This document shows, one piece after another, positions 30,919-38,897 of a stretch of DNA of 39,317 nucleotides. Position 1 is the stretch's first letter. Each line of letters begins with the position of its first letter. The translations under genes and the position numbers were made by a program. The DNA comes from Sphaerochaetaceae bacterium (lineage in GTDB: Bacteria; Spirochaetota; Spirochaetia; Sphaerochaetales; Sphaerochaetaceae), in assembly GCA_016938475.1 (NCBI GenBank), contig JAFGUP010000368.1, forward strand, positions 1 to 39,317. Reading direction: 5' to 3'. The notes below the pieces were generated by a model, which searched no databases, was not told the origin of the DNA, and worked only from the letters and a program-made list of their open reading frames with translations.

Positions 30919-31812
30919 TCAAATCAGCTGCTGTTCCTTTTCCTTCATCACCAGAGCAGAGAATCTGTCCCGGTAGTCATCCAACGTCTGATTCCACACG
31001 ACTGTGTCGATGAAGGGGTTGCTGTGAGGAGTTGTCAGCATAGCAGTTCTCCGCTCTATCAGACCGCCCGGGCGGGGATGGGTATCGAGAGTTATATCGA
31101 TGTCCATGTCCCTCAGACTTTCTATGGTGCTCAGATACTGTTCTCTGGTCTCTAGGGGAATTCCGTATTTTAGAAGCCTTCCGACATGCAGGGGGAGATT
31201 CCCGTTCACACCGCAGAGACCAACCTTTATCACCTTTTCCTGTTCACGTTCACGTTCACCCATTTCGAACACGAAGGTGAGTGCTCCGGCAGCATGCCCC
31301 GGTGAATGGATACAGGATATCTTCACCCTCCCCAGTTCGACGATATCGCCATGAGCCAGTTCGACATCCGGTATGAAAAGAGCAGCATCGGGACAATAGG
31401 ATGATTGCAGTTCAGTGTGGTGAGGGTGACTGCGGAAGACCTCTGCGCCGTCCTTATGGATAAAGGTCCTGCAGCCGTATTTCGTCTGCAGATAAGCTGT
31501 CGCACCAAAATGGTCGAAGTGTTCATGAGTATGAAGGATGTACCGAATATCTTTCGGGTCGAATCCGAGGGCCTTGATACTTTCCTCGAGCTGTTTCGCG
31601 TTGTGTGGAAATCCCGTATCGATGAGGATCAGCCCATCGCCGGAATTGATCAGATGGGAGCAGACAACACGGTTGCCTACATAGTATAGATCGCCATAAA
31701 TCCTGAAGGGTTCAAACCTGTGTGATTCACCATCGAGGACATTCGCGAGACTTCTCATATTCAGCCCGCGTTCTATCTCATCCCATGCTTCAATAGCCTT
31801 TCGTACATTCAT
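30919..31812 (-). CDS. Metallo-beta-lactamase-fold hydrolase
   Basis: This 297-residue protein carries the MBL dinuclear metal motif HTHEHFDH (about 94-101), a further ligand at SPGHAAGAL and a terminal DTHPRPGG. The N-terminus shows the usual VCSHLINSGDGLILIDTGFP lead. It is cytosolic (no signal). The start at 31812 has GGAGG at good spacing. It is last in the minus-strand tctCBA-dehydratase operon, so it may hydrolyse an ester, lactone or thioester related to the imported acid. This is an inference, since the fold covers many substrates. Confidence 0.88.
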   Translation of the reverse strand: MNVRKAIEAWDEIERGLNMRSLANVLDGESHRFEPFRIYGDLYYVGNRVVCSHLINSGDGLILIDTGFPHNAKQLEESIKALGFDPKDIRYILHTHEHFDHFGATAYLQTKYGCRTFIHKDGAEVFRSHPHHTELQSSYCPDAALFIPDVELAHGDIVELGRVKISCIHSPGHAAGALTFVFEMGEREREQEKVIKVGLCGVNGNLPLHVGRLLKYGIPLETREQYLSTIESLRDMDIDITLDTHPRPGGLIERRTAMLTTPHSNPFIDTVVWNQTLDDYRDRFSALVMKEKEQQLI

Positions 31813-31864
31813 ACCGTTCCTCCGATTCCATCATAGACACATGTTTTGTCCCGGTTCGAGTGTT

Positions 31865-33013
31865 CTATACATCTCTGACCGATCCATCGAAAGCCAGCTG
31901 TTTCTTGAAGGACCGGGCTCTATCTACAGGCGGGAATCTCTTCTCCAGATCAGGTGCCAGTTCAATTCCGATTCCCGGCGCATCCGGTATGATAAGATAT
32001 CCCTGTTCTATGGTAAATGGATCGACCATCATCCCGTTGTCACCGTTTTCCAGATAGAACGAGGGGAATTCCTGAATCGTGAAGTTCGGAATGCAGGCAT
32101 CAAGCTGAATACACGCTGCAGTGGACACGGGACCGAGCGGGTTATGGGGTATTACTCCCGCGAACCGTGCTTCGGCGATACCTGCTATTTTCTTGGAAGC
32201 ACTCAGGCCTCCCACAACACAGACATCGGGTCGAATATACTTGACAGCCCCTCTGGAAAGAAGCAGTTCAAATTCATGAATATTGATGAACCGTTCCCCG
32301 GTAGCAATTGGAATACAGGTTCGACCGGCAATATCCGCCATGATATCGTAATTGTCCGGCGGAATGGGGTCTTCGATGAACATGGGTGTGTATTGCTCAA
32401 CCCGTTTCACGAACACCGATGCTTCGGCCGGGGTCATGCTTCTGTGGACCTCGAGACAGAGATCGAAATCCTGACCGACTGCCTCACGGCATATGCGCAC
32501 TTTTTCAACCGCTTCATGGACCCTGTTGGAGTTGATGCTGTCTCTCAGGTCGCTTCGTCCATTCTGGACAGGACTTGTGATCATTAATCTGGCTGCGGTA
32601 AATCCCTGTTCCTTGAGCCTGAGGCAGCCTTGAGCCATCTTATCAGCAGTGAACTCGAACACCGGGGCGTAGGTCCTCACCTTGTCCCTGCATTTGCCCC
32701 CGAGCAGTTCATACACGGGGACCCCGAGCGCCTTTCCCTTGATATCCCATAAAGCGATATCGATAGCGGAGATGGCACTTGAGATGATCGAACCCCTGAA
32801 ATAGGTCCAGCGGTAGAGGCTCTGCCAGTGATGTTCGATAAGAAACGGGTCTTCACCGATAAGACTGGTTCTGAATTCCTTCAGTGCACCGATGGTCGCC
32901 TCGGGAAAACTCCAGGCTCCAGCCTCACCGATGCCGGTGATCCCGGCATCAGTCTCAACATTGATGAATAAGTATCTATCTGCTCTCAGTATTTTTATAT
33001 CCGTGATCTTCAT
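31865..33013 (-). CDS. Enolase-superfamily sugar-acid dehydratase (galactonate/mannonate dehydratase-like)
   Basis: This 382-residue protein has the capping domain (about 1-120) and the TIM barrel with metal ligands spaced 26 residues apart: E188 (in EVHRSM, with H190 nearby), E214 (FIEDPI) and E240 (ATGERF). The catalytic histidine is in IPHNPLGPVS and a late Glu in QEFPSFY. The spacing and E-x-H arrangement match D-galactonate dehydratase-type enzymes, except that the first metal ligand is Glu in place of Asp. It should dehydrate an aldonic acid to a 2-keto-3-deoxy acid; which one is not decidable here. The ATG at 33013 is used although its GGAG is 12 bases upstream. Confidence 0.85.
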   Translation of the reverse strand: MKITDIKILRADRYLFINVETDAGITGIGEAGAWSFPEATIGALKEFRTSLIGEDPFLIEHHWQSLYRWTYFRGSIISSAISAIDIALWDIKGKALGVPVYELLGGKCRDKVRTYAPVFEFTADKMAQGCLRLKEQGFTAARLMITSPVQNGRSDLRDSINSNRVHEAVEKVRICREAVGQDFDLCLEVHRSMTPAEASVFVKRVEQYTPMFIEDPIPPDNYDIMADIAGRTCIPIATGERFINIHEFELLLSRGAVKYIRPDVCVVGGLSASKKIAGIAEARFAGVIPHNPLGPVSTAACIQLDACIPNFTIQEFPSFYLENGDNGMMVDPFTIEQGYLIIPDAPGIGIELAPDLEKRFPPVDRARSFKKQLAFDGSVRDV

Positions 33014-33102
33014 ACAGTGTTTCAACTCCAGGAATATGTATTGCGTACAGGATTGTCTTTTGTTTCTTCAGTGTCTCAGCCATGCGCTCAGTGTTCTGTG
33101 CA

Positions 33103-34569
33103 TCATGTCTTTTTCAGCAGCCCGCGAATGATTGAGAAGGTGGCGATGATGATGAGGGCAAGTGAGATAGGACGGGTGAAGAAGGTAAGAGCACCTTGTT
33201 CCGTGTAGGAAATCCCCCGTCTGAGATAGGTTTCAAGAAGTGGTGCGAGAATGTAGGCCAGAATCAGAGGAGTGATGGGGAATCTGCCTACGGACAACAG
33301 GAATCCGATAGCACCGCAGACAACTACCATATAGACATTGAAAATTGAATTGCCCTGCGCGAATGCTCCGTTGAATCCAAAAACCATGATCACCGGGAAA
33401 AGGAACATGAATTTGATGCTGAGGATCTTTGGGAACAGTCTCATCCCGAAGTACTGGATGCCCAGTGTCACGATCGAGGCAAGGATCAGTCCGCCGAACA
33501 GCACATACACGAATCCGGGATCGTTGACCATGAGAAGCGGTCCGGGTTCAAGACCTTGGATTGTCAGTGCTCCCAGAAGAATCGCCGTTGTGGTGTCACC
33601 GGGGATCCCGAGAGCGATCATGGGAACGACAGCACCTCCGATGGTGGAGTTGTTCGCGGTCTCTGTGGCAAAGATCCCCTCTATGGCACCATTACCGAAC
33701 TCTTCGGGATGTTTGGAACTGTCCTTGGCTTTTGCATAGGATACAAAGGCTGATATGCCTGATCCCATACCCGGAAGAAAGCCGATTCCCAGACCGATGA
33801 AGAAGGATCTGATGATATTCCAGACGTTGTCTTTGAATTCCCTTAGTGTGAAACCCCATCCTTTGATAGATTGTTTTGCCACCGAAGGGAGCGTCATGTT
33901 CCCTTTCCCGTAGTCAATGAGTACCGAACTCAGGACAAAGAAACCCATCATGGTTGAACCGAGAGCGAGACCGGTATTCAACTGTGATATACCGAACGTG
34001 AAACGGCGGGCTCCGTCGATCGGTGCGAATCCTATGGATCCGATGATGAAACCGATACATGCTGATGCAATTCCCTTCAGGACATCCGCCTTTGAGAGCG
34101 AGATGACCAGAGACACTGCCGTAAGACAGAGACCGAAGAATTCCCATGGTCCCAGCTTGACTGCATAGGTAGCGATGATGGGACTGAGGAACATCGCTAT
34201 GATACAGCTGAAGAACGTACCGATGAATGTTGCGATCGTGCCGACACCGAGAGCTTTCACAGCTCCGCCTTTCTGCGTGAGCGGCCATGCCTCGATTGTG
34301 GTTGCTATTGCCGCGGGAGCTCCGGGAATCCCTATGAGAGCGGCAGATATGAATCCACCGGAAATACCGCCTACGTAGATAGAGACAAGCAGGACGATTC
34401 CCAGTTCAGCTTCGAGCATGAAGGTGAATGGAAGGAGCAGAATGATTGCCAGGGCCCCGTTCAGGCCGGGGATACTCCCGAAGATGACACCAAGTACCGT
34501 TCCCCCGAATATCAGCAGCAGTGAGAACGGATCAAAAAGATTTTCAAAGACGAATTGTAGTAATTCCAT
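33103..34569 (-). CDS. tctA: Tripartite tricarboxylate transporter large membrane subunit (TctA)
   Basis: This 488-residue protein has about eleven membrane helices and the TctA motifs GLNGALAIILLLPFTFMLE, GISGGFISAALIGIPGAPAAIAT and AVVPMIALGIPGDTTTAILLGAL. It forms the secondary transport channel that works with TctB and the binding protein TctC. It starts nine bases after tctB. The transported acid is unknown; the dehydratase directly downstream suggests a sugar acid or related carboxylate. Confidence 0.93.
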   Translation of the reverse strand: MELLQFVFENLFDPFSLLLIFGGTVLGVIFGSIPGLNGALAIILLLPFTFMLEAELGIVLLVSIYVGGISGGFISAALIGIPGAPAAIATTIEAWPLTQKGGAVKALGVGTIATFIGTFFSCIIAMFLSPIIATYAVKLGPWEFFGLCLTAVSLVISLSKADVLKGIASACIGFIIGSIGFAPIDGARRFTFGISQLNTGLALGSTMMGFFVLSSVLIDYGKGNMTLPSVAKQSIKGWGFTLREFKDNVWNIIRSFFIGLGIGFLPGMGSGISAFVSYAKAKDSSKHPEEFGNGAIEGIFATETANNSTIGGAVVPMIALGIPGDTTTAILLGALTIQGLEPGPLLMVNDPGFVYVLFGGLILASIVTLGIQYFGMRLFPKILSIKFMFLFPVIMVFGFNGAFAQGNSIFNVYMVVVCGAIGFLLSVGRFPITPLILAYILAPLLETYLRRGISYTEQGALTFFTRPISLALIIIATFSIIRGLLKKT

Positions 34570-34578
34570 GATGGTACC

Positions 34579-35043
34579 CTATCGAATCAACGGTCTGATG
34601 ATTTCTCCGACCGGTAGAGGAAGATCTAAAACATATTGGAAAAAGATGTATGCCGGTGCCGTGATGAGGACGGGAAATATCAGTCGTCTACGCAGAGACA
34701 GTGTCCTCTTCAGGTCGAACAGTGTGACCGTGACGAACAGCAGGTAGAATGAAGCGACGATGAATCCCAGATACTCCAGCATGAAGGGGTACACGACGAG
34801 TGTCAGGGACAGCTTTCCAACGCGTTTCCATCCATCCCGGGAGAGAAATGGCTTACTTTCTCCCTTCTGCTTGCGCAGCAGAAGTCCGATGCCGCAGAGT
34901 ATCAGTCCGCCACTTGCCAGATTCGGGAACAGTTCCGGTCCGATCACTGTTGAAAATGCATTCCCTTTCACCTGAGTTGTCAGTACCATCCAGATTATGC
35001 CGATGAGTAGGATAATCGCTCCGCTGATTCTATCTTTTGTCAA
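34579..35043 (-). CDS. tctB: Tripartite tricarboxylate transporter small membrane subunit (TctB)
   Basis: This 154-residue protein has four predicted membrane helices and the general TctB layout: a first helix after a short charged start, FPNLASGGLILCGIGLL, then the paired helices around SLTLVVYPFMLEYLGFIVASFYLLF. I choose the TTG at 35043 because GGGAGG lies seven bases upstream; the GTG at 35052 sits directly on that site. TTG would lower expression relative to tctC, in line with the hairpin between the two genes. Confidence 0.85.
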   Translation of the reverse strand: MTKDRISGAIILLIGIIWMVLTTQVKGNAFSTVIGPELFPNLASGGLILCGIGLLLRKQKGESKPFLSRDGWKRVGKLSLTLVVYPFMLEYLGFIVASFYLLFVTVTLFDLKRTLSLRRRLIFPVLITAPAYIFFQYVLDLPLPVGEIIRPLIR

Positions 35044-35069
35044 AGGATCCACCTCCCTGTCTGAATACG

Positions 35070-35100
35070 TGTTCTGCAGCCGCCTGGCGGCTGCAGAACA
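35070..35100 (-). ncRNA. Intercistronic mRNA hairpin between tctC and tctB
   Basis: TGTTCTGCAGCCGC pairs perfectly with GCGGCTGCAGAACA across a three-base loop, a 14-bp stem (35070-35083 with 35087-35100). No T-run follows on the minus strand, so it is more likely an mRNA-stabilising or partial-attenuation element than a full terminator. Such hairpins often raise the amount of a binding protein over its membrane partners. Confidence 0.7.
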
Positions 35101-35115
35101 GTGATGTCCTGATGG

Positions 35116-36108
35116 TTAGAAACCGAATTCTTCCGCTAAGGATTCAATATCATTAAACTGCTTGAAGTAGTACGCCTGTGATTCCTCGACATTCATGTAG
35201 GTGAAGTCAGAACCCATCTTGTCAAGAGCCTCTTTCGCTTTTTCATCTTCTCCATACCCTTTGAGGGCTTCATTGATCATCGTCACGAGAGCCGGATCCA
35301 TCCCGGCAGGTCCGTACAGGCCGAAGGCACCTGCCCACGCAACATCATATCCCTGTTCACGGATTGTCGGATACTGGGTAAGGTTCTTATCGCGCTTGTC
35401 GCCTATGACACCCAGAATCTTCATGTTCCCTGCCAGTGCGTGCTGGTGAGCGCCATTGATTCCCATGTTGGTCACATCGATGAATCCGCCGAGCATGGCA
35501 GTCACCCGTTCAGCTTCGTTTCCCGCGTCCAGCATTCTGAATTTTACATCGGCTTCCCTTTCCAGCAGTGCCATCATGAAGTGAGAGGTCACGCCTGCTG
35601 CAGCTCCCCATTTCACACTCTCCGGATTGGCTCTGGCATACTGGACCAGTTCTTCGATGGTACTGTAGGGAGCGTCGGCCCGGGTGATGAACACATGGTA
35701 TCCACCGGTCTGAGTGGCGGCAAGGACGGTAAAGTCTTTTTTCGGGTCTCCGTCATACACTCCGGTATATGCGGCGATGGGGAATGATGTATGGAAGTGA
35801 AGCAGGGTCCTTCCATCCGGTTCCGCATATCGAACCGTGTCGCTTCCGATATTGCCTCCGCCGTCACTCTGGTTGACGACTGCGAAAGGCACACCGGTCG
35901 TCCTCTGTAGATAATCAGCAAGAATTCTGCTGTGAATGTCAGCGAAGCCGCCGGCCCTGGAGGGACTGATGATGGTCACGGCTCCTGAAGGCCATTGTTT
36001 GACCGCTGCCGACGAACTCTGTTCTTCAGTTCCTGCAGCAGCAAGACCTGCTGTGACCAGGACTGTGAAAACGAAGAACAGGACAGTCATGTTGATGATT
36101 TTTTTCAT
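35116..36108 (-). CDS. tctC: Tripartite tricarboxylate transporter substrate-binding protein (TctC)
   Basis: This 330-residue periplasmic binding protein begins with a signal peptide (KKIINMTVLFFVFTVLVTAGLAA, residues about 2-24) and continues with the Bug/TctC signatures AVTIISPSRAGGFADIHSR, VVNQSDGGGNIG and YPTIREQGYDVAWAGAFGLYGPAG. The ATG at 36108 has AGGAG seven bases upstream; a TTG at 36114 is less likely. It heads the operon tctCBA-dehydratase-hydrolase and is divergent from the LysR gene that probably regulates it. Confidence 0.93.
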   Translation of the reverse strand: MKKIINMTVLFFVFTVLVTAGLAAAGTEEQSSSAAVKQWPSGAVTIISPSRAGGFADIHSRILADYLQRTTGVPFAVVNQSDGGGNIGSDTVRYAEPDGRTLLHFHTSFPIAAYTGVYDGDPKKDFTVLAATQTGGYHVFITRADAPYSTIEELVQYARANPESVKWGAAAGVTSHFMMALLEREADVKFRMLDAGNEAERVTAMLGGFIDVTNMGINGAHQHALAGNMKILGVIGDKRDKNLTQYPTIREQGYDVAWAGAFGLYGPAGMDPALVTMINEALKGYGEDEKAKEALDKMGSDFTYMNVEESQAYYFKQFNDIESLAEEFGF

Positions 36109-36156
36109 GTGCAATCTCCTTTTTTCATATGCCTGTAAAAAATTACACGCAATATC

Positions 36157-36194
36157 TTGATTTTTAGTATATTCGGCATATAATGAAAAGTAAA
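36157..36194. promoter_or_regulatory. Overlapping divergent promoters with LysR-type site
   Basis: Plus strand: TTGATT (36157-36162), 16 bases, TATAAT (36179-36184) for the LysR gene. Minus strand: TTTACT (36194-36189), 17 bases, TATACT (36171-36166) for tctC. Between and across both is TATAT-TCGGC-ATATA (36168-36182), which contains the T-N11-A of LysR-type sites. A regulator bound there could repress its own gene and control tctC. Confidence 0.65.
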
Positions 36195-36255
36195 GTTAAT
36201 TAAATATTCTATATTGTAAAGAAAAACTTAACAAATAAAATGTGGAGGCCATTGC

Positions 36256-37185
36256 ATGAATCTTGCTCTTTTACAGTACATCGTCACGATCGCGGAAGAA
36301 AAAGGGCTTGCCAGGGCCGCCGCCAGATTGAATATCACGCCCTCGGCACTGAGTCAGAGTGTGAAGAAACTTGAGGGGGAACTCAATATCCCGATCTTTG
36401 AGAAGATCAACAGCCACACATTCCAGTTGACCTCCGGGGGAAAGATCTATGTCGAGGCTGCAGAAAGGATCCTGAAGATCAGGGACGAGACCTATCTGAG
36501 ACTGGAAGATACCCAGCGTTCGAACCGGACACGTTTTGTGTTCGGGTGCTCCCCGAGAAGGGGACTGGCGATGCTCACGAACGTATTTCCTCCCTTTCAT
36601 AAGAAGTATCCGAACGTTCAGATCGAACTCAGGGAATCATATCTGAACACACTGCTCGATTGTGTGATCGAGGGATCGGTCGATATCGCTGTGCTGACTC
36701 CCTTATCAGACGAACACCATCTGGTTGAACTCGAGATTCTGGATACGGAAGAGATCGTCCTGGCGATTCCGGCTGATCACCCCCATACTGCAGAACTGAC
36801 AGGAGATGCACAGACCGGAACGATCTCCTATTCGGACCTGCATCTGTTCAGACATGATAACTGGATGCTGTCCAACAAGGACTCCATGCACCGCAATCTT
36901 ACCGATGACATCCTGAAGAAGGTGGGCTTCTATCCTGAACGGGTACTGCTGGAGACCTCATCCACCACACCCCATATAGCTGCCGTGGAAGCAGGTATCG
37001 CGGTGAGCCTGGTGCCTGTACCCCAACGTCCCGGTCCGAATACCAGACTGCTCCATCTGGAACCGAAGATCTACCGGACCCTGTATGCCGCCTACAGAAA
37101 AAGTTACATTCTGTCTGACAGCCAGAGAGACTTCATCGACAGCATCCGACAGTACTATCGTTCGGAGAAGAATGATCTCGAGTGA
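36256..37185 (+). CDS. LysR-family transcriptional regulator
   Basis: This 309-residue regulator has the N-terminal winged helix-turn-helix (residues 1-60, GLARAAARLNITPSALSQSVKKLEGEL) and the two-lobe effector domain (about 90-300, RTRFVFGCSPRRG, SVDIAVLTPL, AAVEAGIAVSLVP). The start has GGAGG eight bases upstream. Its divergent place next to tctC makes it the likely sensor of the substrate of the tct/dehydratase operon. The 3' end is 15 bases from the stop of the opposing carboxyltransferase gene, with no visible terminator. Confidence 0.92.
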   Translation: MNLALLQYIVTIAEEKGLARAAARLNITPSALSQSVKKLEGELNIPIFEKINSHTFQLTSGGKIYVEAAERILKIRDETYLRLEDTQRSNRTRFVFGCSPRRGLAMLTNVFPPFHKKYPNVQIELRESYLNTLLDCVIEGSVDIAVLTPLSDEHHLVELEILDTEEIVLAIPADHPHTAELTGDAQTGTISYSDLHLFRHDNWMLSNKDSMHRNLTDDILKKVGFYPERVLLETSSTTPHIAAVEAGIAVSLVPVPQRPGPNTRLLHLEPKIYRTLYAAYRKSYILSDSQRDFIDSIRQYYRSEKNDLE

Positions 37186-37200
37186 TGCGGTGTACTGTGC

Positions 37201-38754
37201 CTATACCGGCATGAGTCCATGCTTCCTGGACGGCCTGTCCTCTTTCTTGCGGGAAATCATCCGTAATGAGTATATCAGTTCCCTGCGGGTCTGCTCAGGA
37301 TCGATGATGTCATCCACCAGACCGAGGGCGGCCGCGGAATAGGGATTCATGAACTGTTGCTGGAATTCAGCAATCTTCTCATTCTTCTTCTTCTCTGGGT
37401 GTTTTGCCATCTGAATTTCCTTATGGAAGATGATGGAGGCCGCGCTCTCTGCACCCATCACTGCGATTTCCGCTGTCGGGTACGCAAGGACCCGGTCATA
37501 CCCGAGAGCTTTCGCTGACATCGCTATCATGGAACCCCCATAGGATTTTCGCATGATCAGGGCGATCTTCGGGACGGTGGCTTCAGAGACCGCAAACAGC
37601 ATCTTCGCTCCGTGGCGGATGATCCCCGCATGCTCCTGCGCGACCCCCGGGAGATAACCCGGAACATCGACAAGTGAGATCAGCGGGATATTGAAGGCAT
37701 CACAGAAGCGGATGAACCGTGAACCCTTGTCCGACGAGTCGATATCCAGGACTGCGGCCATATGTTTGGGCTGGTTGGCAAAGATTCCCACGGTCCTGCC
37801 TTCGAGACGGGCGAACCCGATCACCAGAGTCATGGCCCACTCCTTCTGTATCTCTATGAAGGAATCACGGTCTGCTATCTGCGTGATGATGTCTCTCACA
37901 TCATAGGACATCTTCGCGGTATCAGGAATGATCGATAGGATGTCGGGAGTGGGTCTTGTCACCGGGTCACCGCTATGCACGACAGGCGGATCTTCGCTGT
38001 TGTTTGACGGCAGGTAGGTGAGGAACTTCCTCAGGAAGGAAAAACACTCCTGTTCTGTGGCGAATCGGAAATGAGCAACACCGCTCTTACTGCAGTGTGC
38101 ACTGGCTCCACCCAGTTGTTCATGAGTGATGACTTCGCCGGTCACGGTCCGGATCACGTCCGGGCCTGTGATATACATGTGGCTGATGGTGTCGACCATG
38201 AAGATGAAATCGGTCAATGCGGGTGAATACACAGCTCCTCCCGCACAGGGGCCCAGAATGAGAGAGATCTGCGGGATCACTCCGGATGCTAAGGTGTTGT
38301 TCCTGAATATCCGTGCGTAACCATTGAGTGACAGTACCCCCTCCTGGATCCGGGCTCCGCCGGAATCGTTGATCTGTACAAACGGGGAGCCTGTTCTGAT
38401 CGCCAGTTCCTGTACCTCTGCTATCTTATGGGCATGCATCTCACCAAGCGATCCGCCCACGATCGAGAAGTCCTGAGATGAGACAAACACCTGCCGGCCC
38501 CGTACCGTCCCGCTGCCGGTGACGACACCGTCACCGAAGTGTCTCTTTGCATCCATACCGAAATCACTGGTCCGGCTTGTGCTGTACACCTGATCCTCGA
38601 TGAATGATTCCTGATCATAGAGAACTTCAATCCTCTCCCGGGCCGTGAGCTTGCCGGCGGCATGTTGCCGCTCTGTCTGATTCCCGCTGACCCCGCCCCC
38701 GAGCATGATCTTCCCTCGTAATTCTTTGAACTCTTCGATTTTCTTCGTTTCCAT
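37201..38754 (-). CDS. Acyl-CoA carboxyltransferase subunit (propionyl-/methylmalonyl-CoA type)
   Basis: This 517-residue protein is a complete carboxyltransferase of the PCC-beta / methylmalonyl-CoA decarboxylase alpha family: TARERIEVLYD, INDSGGARIQEGV and GPCAGGAVYSPALTDF in the N-terminal half, VDVPGYLPG and RKSYGGSMIAMSAK in the C-terminal half. It moves CO2 between biotin and an acyl-CoA in the cytosol. No biotin carboxylase, biotin carrier or sodium-pump subunit is next to it, so its partners are elsewhere. The ATG at 38754 aligns with the family start; a GTG at 38778 is possible. It follows an aldehyde dehydrogenase on the same strand. Confidence 0.9.
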   Translation of the reverse strand: METKKIEEFKELRGKIMLGGGVSGNQTERQHAAGKLTARERIEVLYDQESFIEDQVYSTSRTSDFGMDAKRHFGDGVVTGSGTVRGRQVFVSSQDFSIVGGSLGEMHAHKIAEVQELAIRTGSPFVQINDSGGARIQEGVLSLNGYARIFRNNTLASGVIPQISLILGPCAGGAVYSPALTDFIFMVDTISHMYITGPDVIRTVTGEVITHEQLGGASAHCSKSGVAHFRFATEQECFSFLRKFLTYLPSNNSEDPPVVHSGDPVTRPTPDILSIIPDTAKMSYDVRDIITQIADRDSFIEIQKEWAMTLVIGFARLEGRTVGIFANQPKHMAAVLDIDSSDKGSRFIRFCDAFNIPLISLVDVPGYLPGVAQEHAGIIRHGAKMLFAVSEATVPKIALIMRKSYGGSMIAMSAKALGYDRVLAYPTAEIAVMGAESAASIIFHKEIQMAKHPEKKKNEKIAEFQQQFMNPYSAAALGLVDDIIDPEQTRRELIYSLRMISRKKEDRPSRKHGLMPV

Positions 38755-38828
38755 TTCTTCACGGTTCCTGTGATACACTCGCAGGGTACATCTCTCACGA
38801 TGAACACGACACGGGAGGTTCTTCTCAG

Positions 38829-38861
38829 GGGAGTGACAGTATTCATATACCGTTCACTCCC
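38829..38861 (-). ncRNA. Hairpin upstream of the carboxyltransferase gene
   Basis: In the gap between the aldehyde dehydrogenase and the carboxyltransferase, GGGAGTG pairs with CACTCCC (38829-38835 with 38855-38861). After a one-base bulge the stem continues through ACAGTAT/ATACCGT with one G-U pair in the minus-strand RNA, ending in a four-base loop. There is no T-run. It may shape mRNA decay between the two genes or act as a leader structure. Confidence 0.5.
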
Positions 38862-38897
38862 GCGTATCTGCATGTATCTGACTGTATCGATTCCTAC

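Noticed and set aside
32976-33083. 35-codon minus-strand frame in the tctA-dehydratase gap
   Set aside because: It begins ATGGCTGAG but has no ribosome site and runs into the dehydratase gene in another frame. The gap is more simply a leader for the dehydratase.
37186-37200. Terminator between the convergent LysR and carboxyltransferase genes
   Set aside because: The 15-base gap holds no hairpin, so transcripts probably overlap at their 3' ends.
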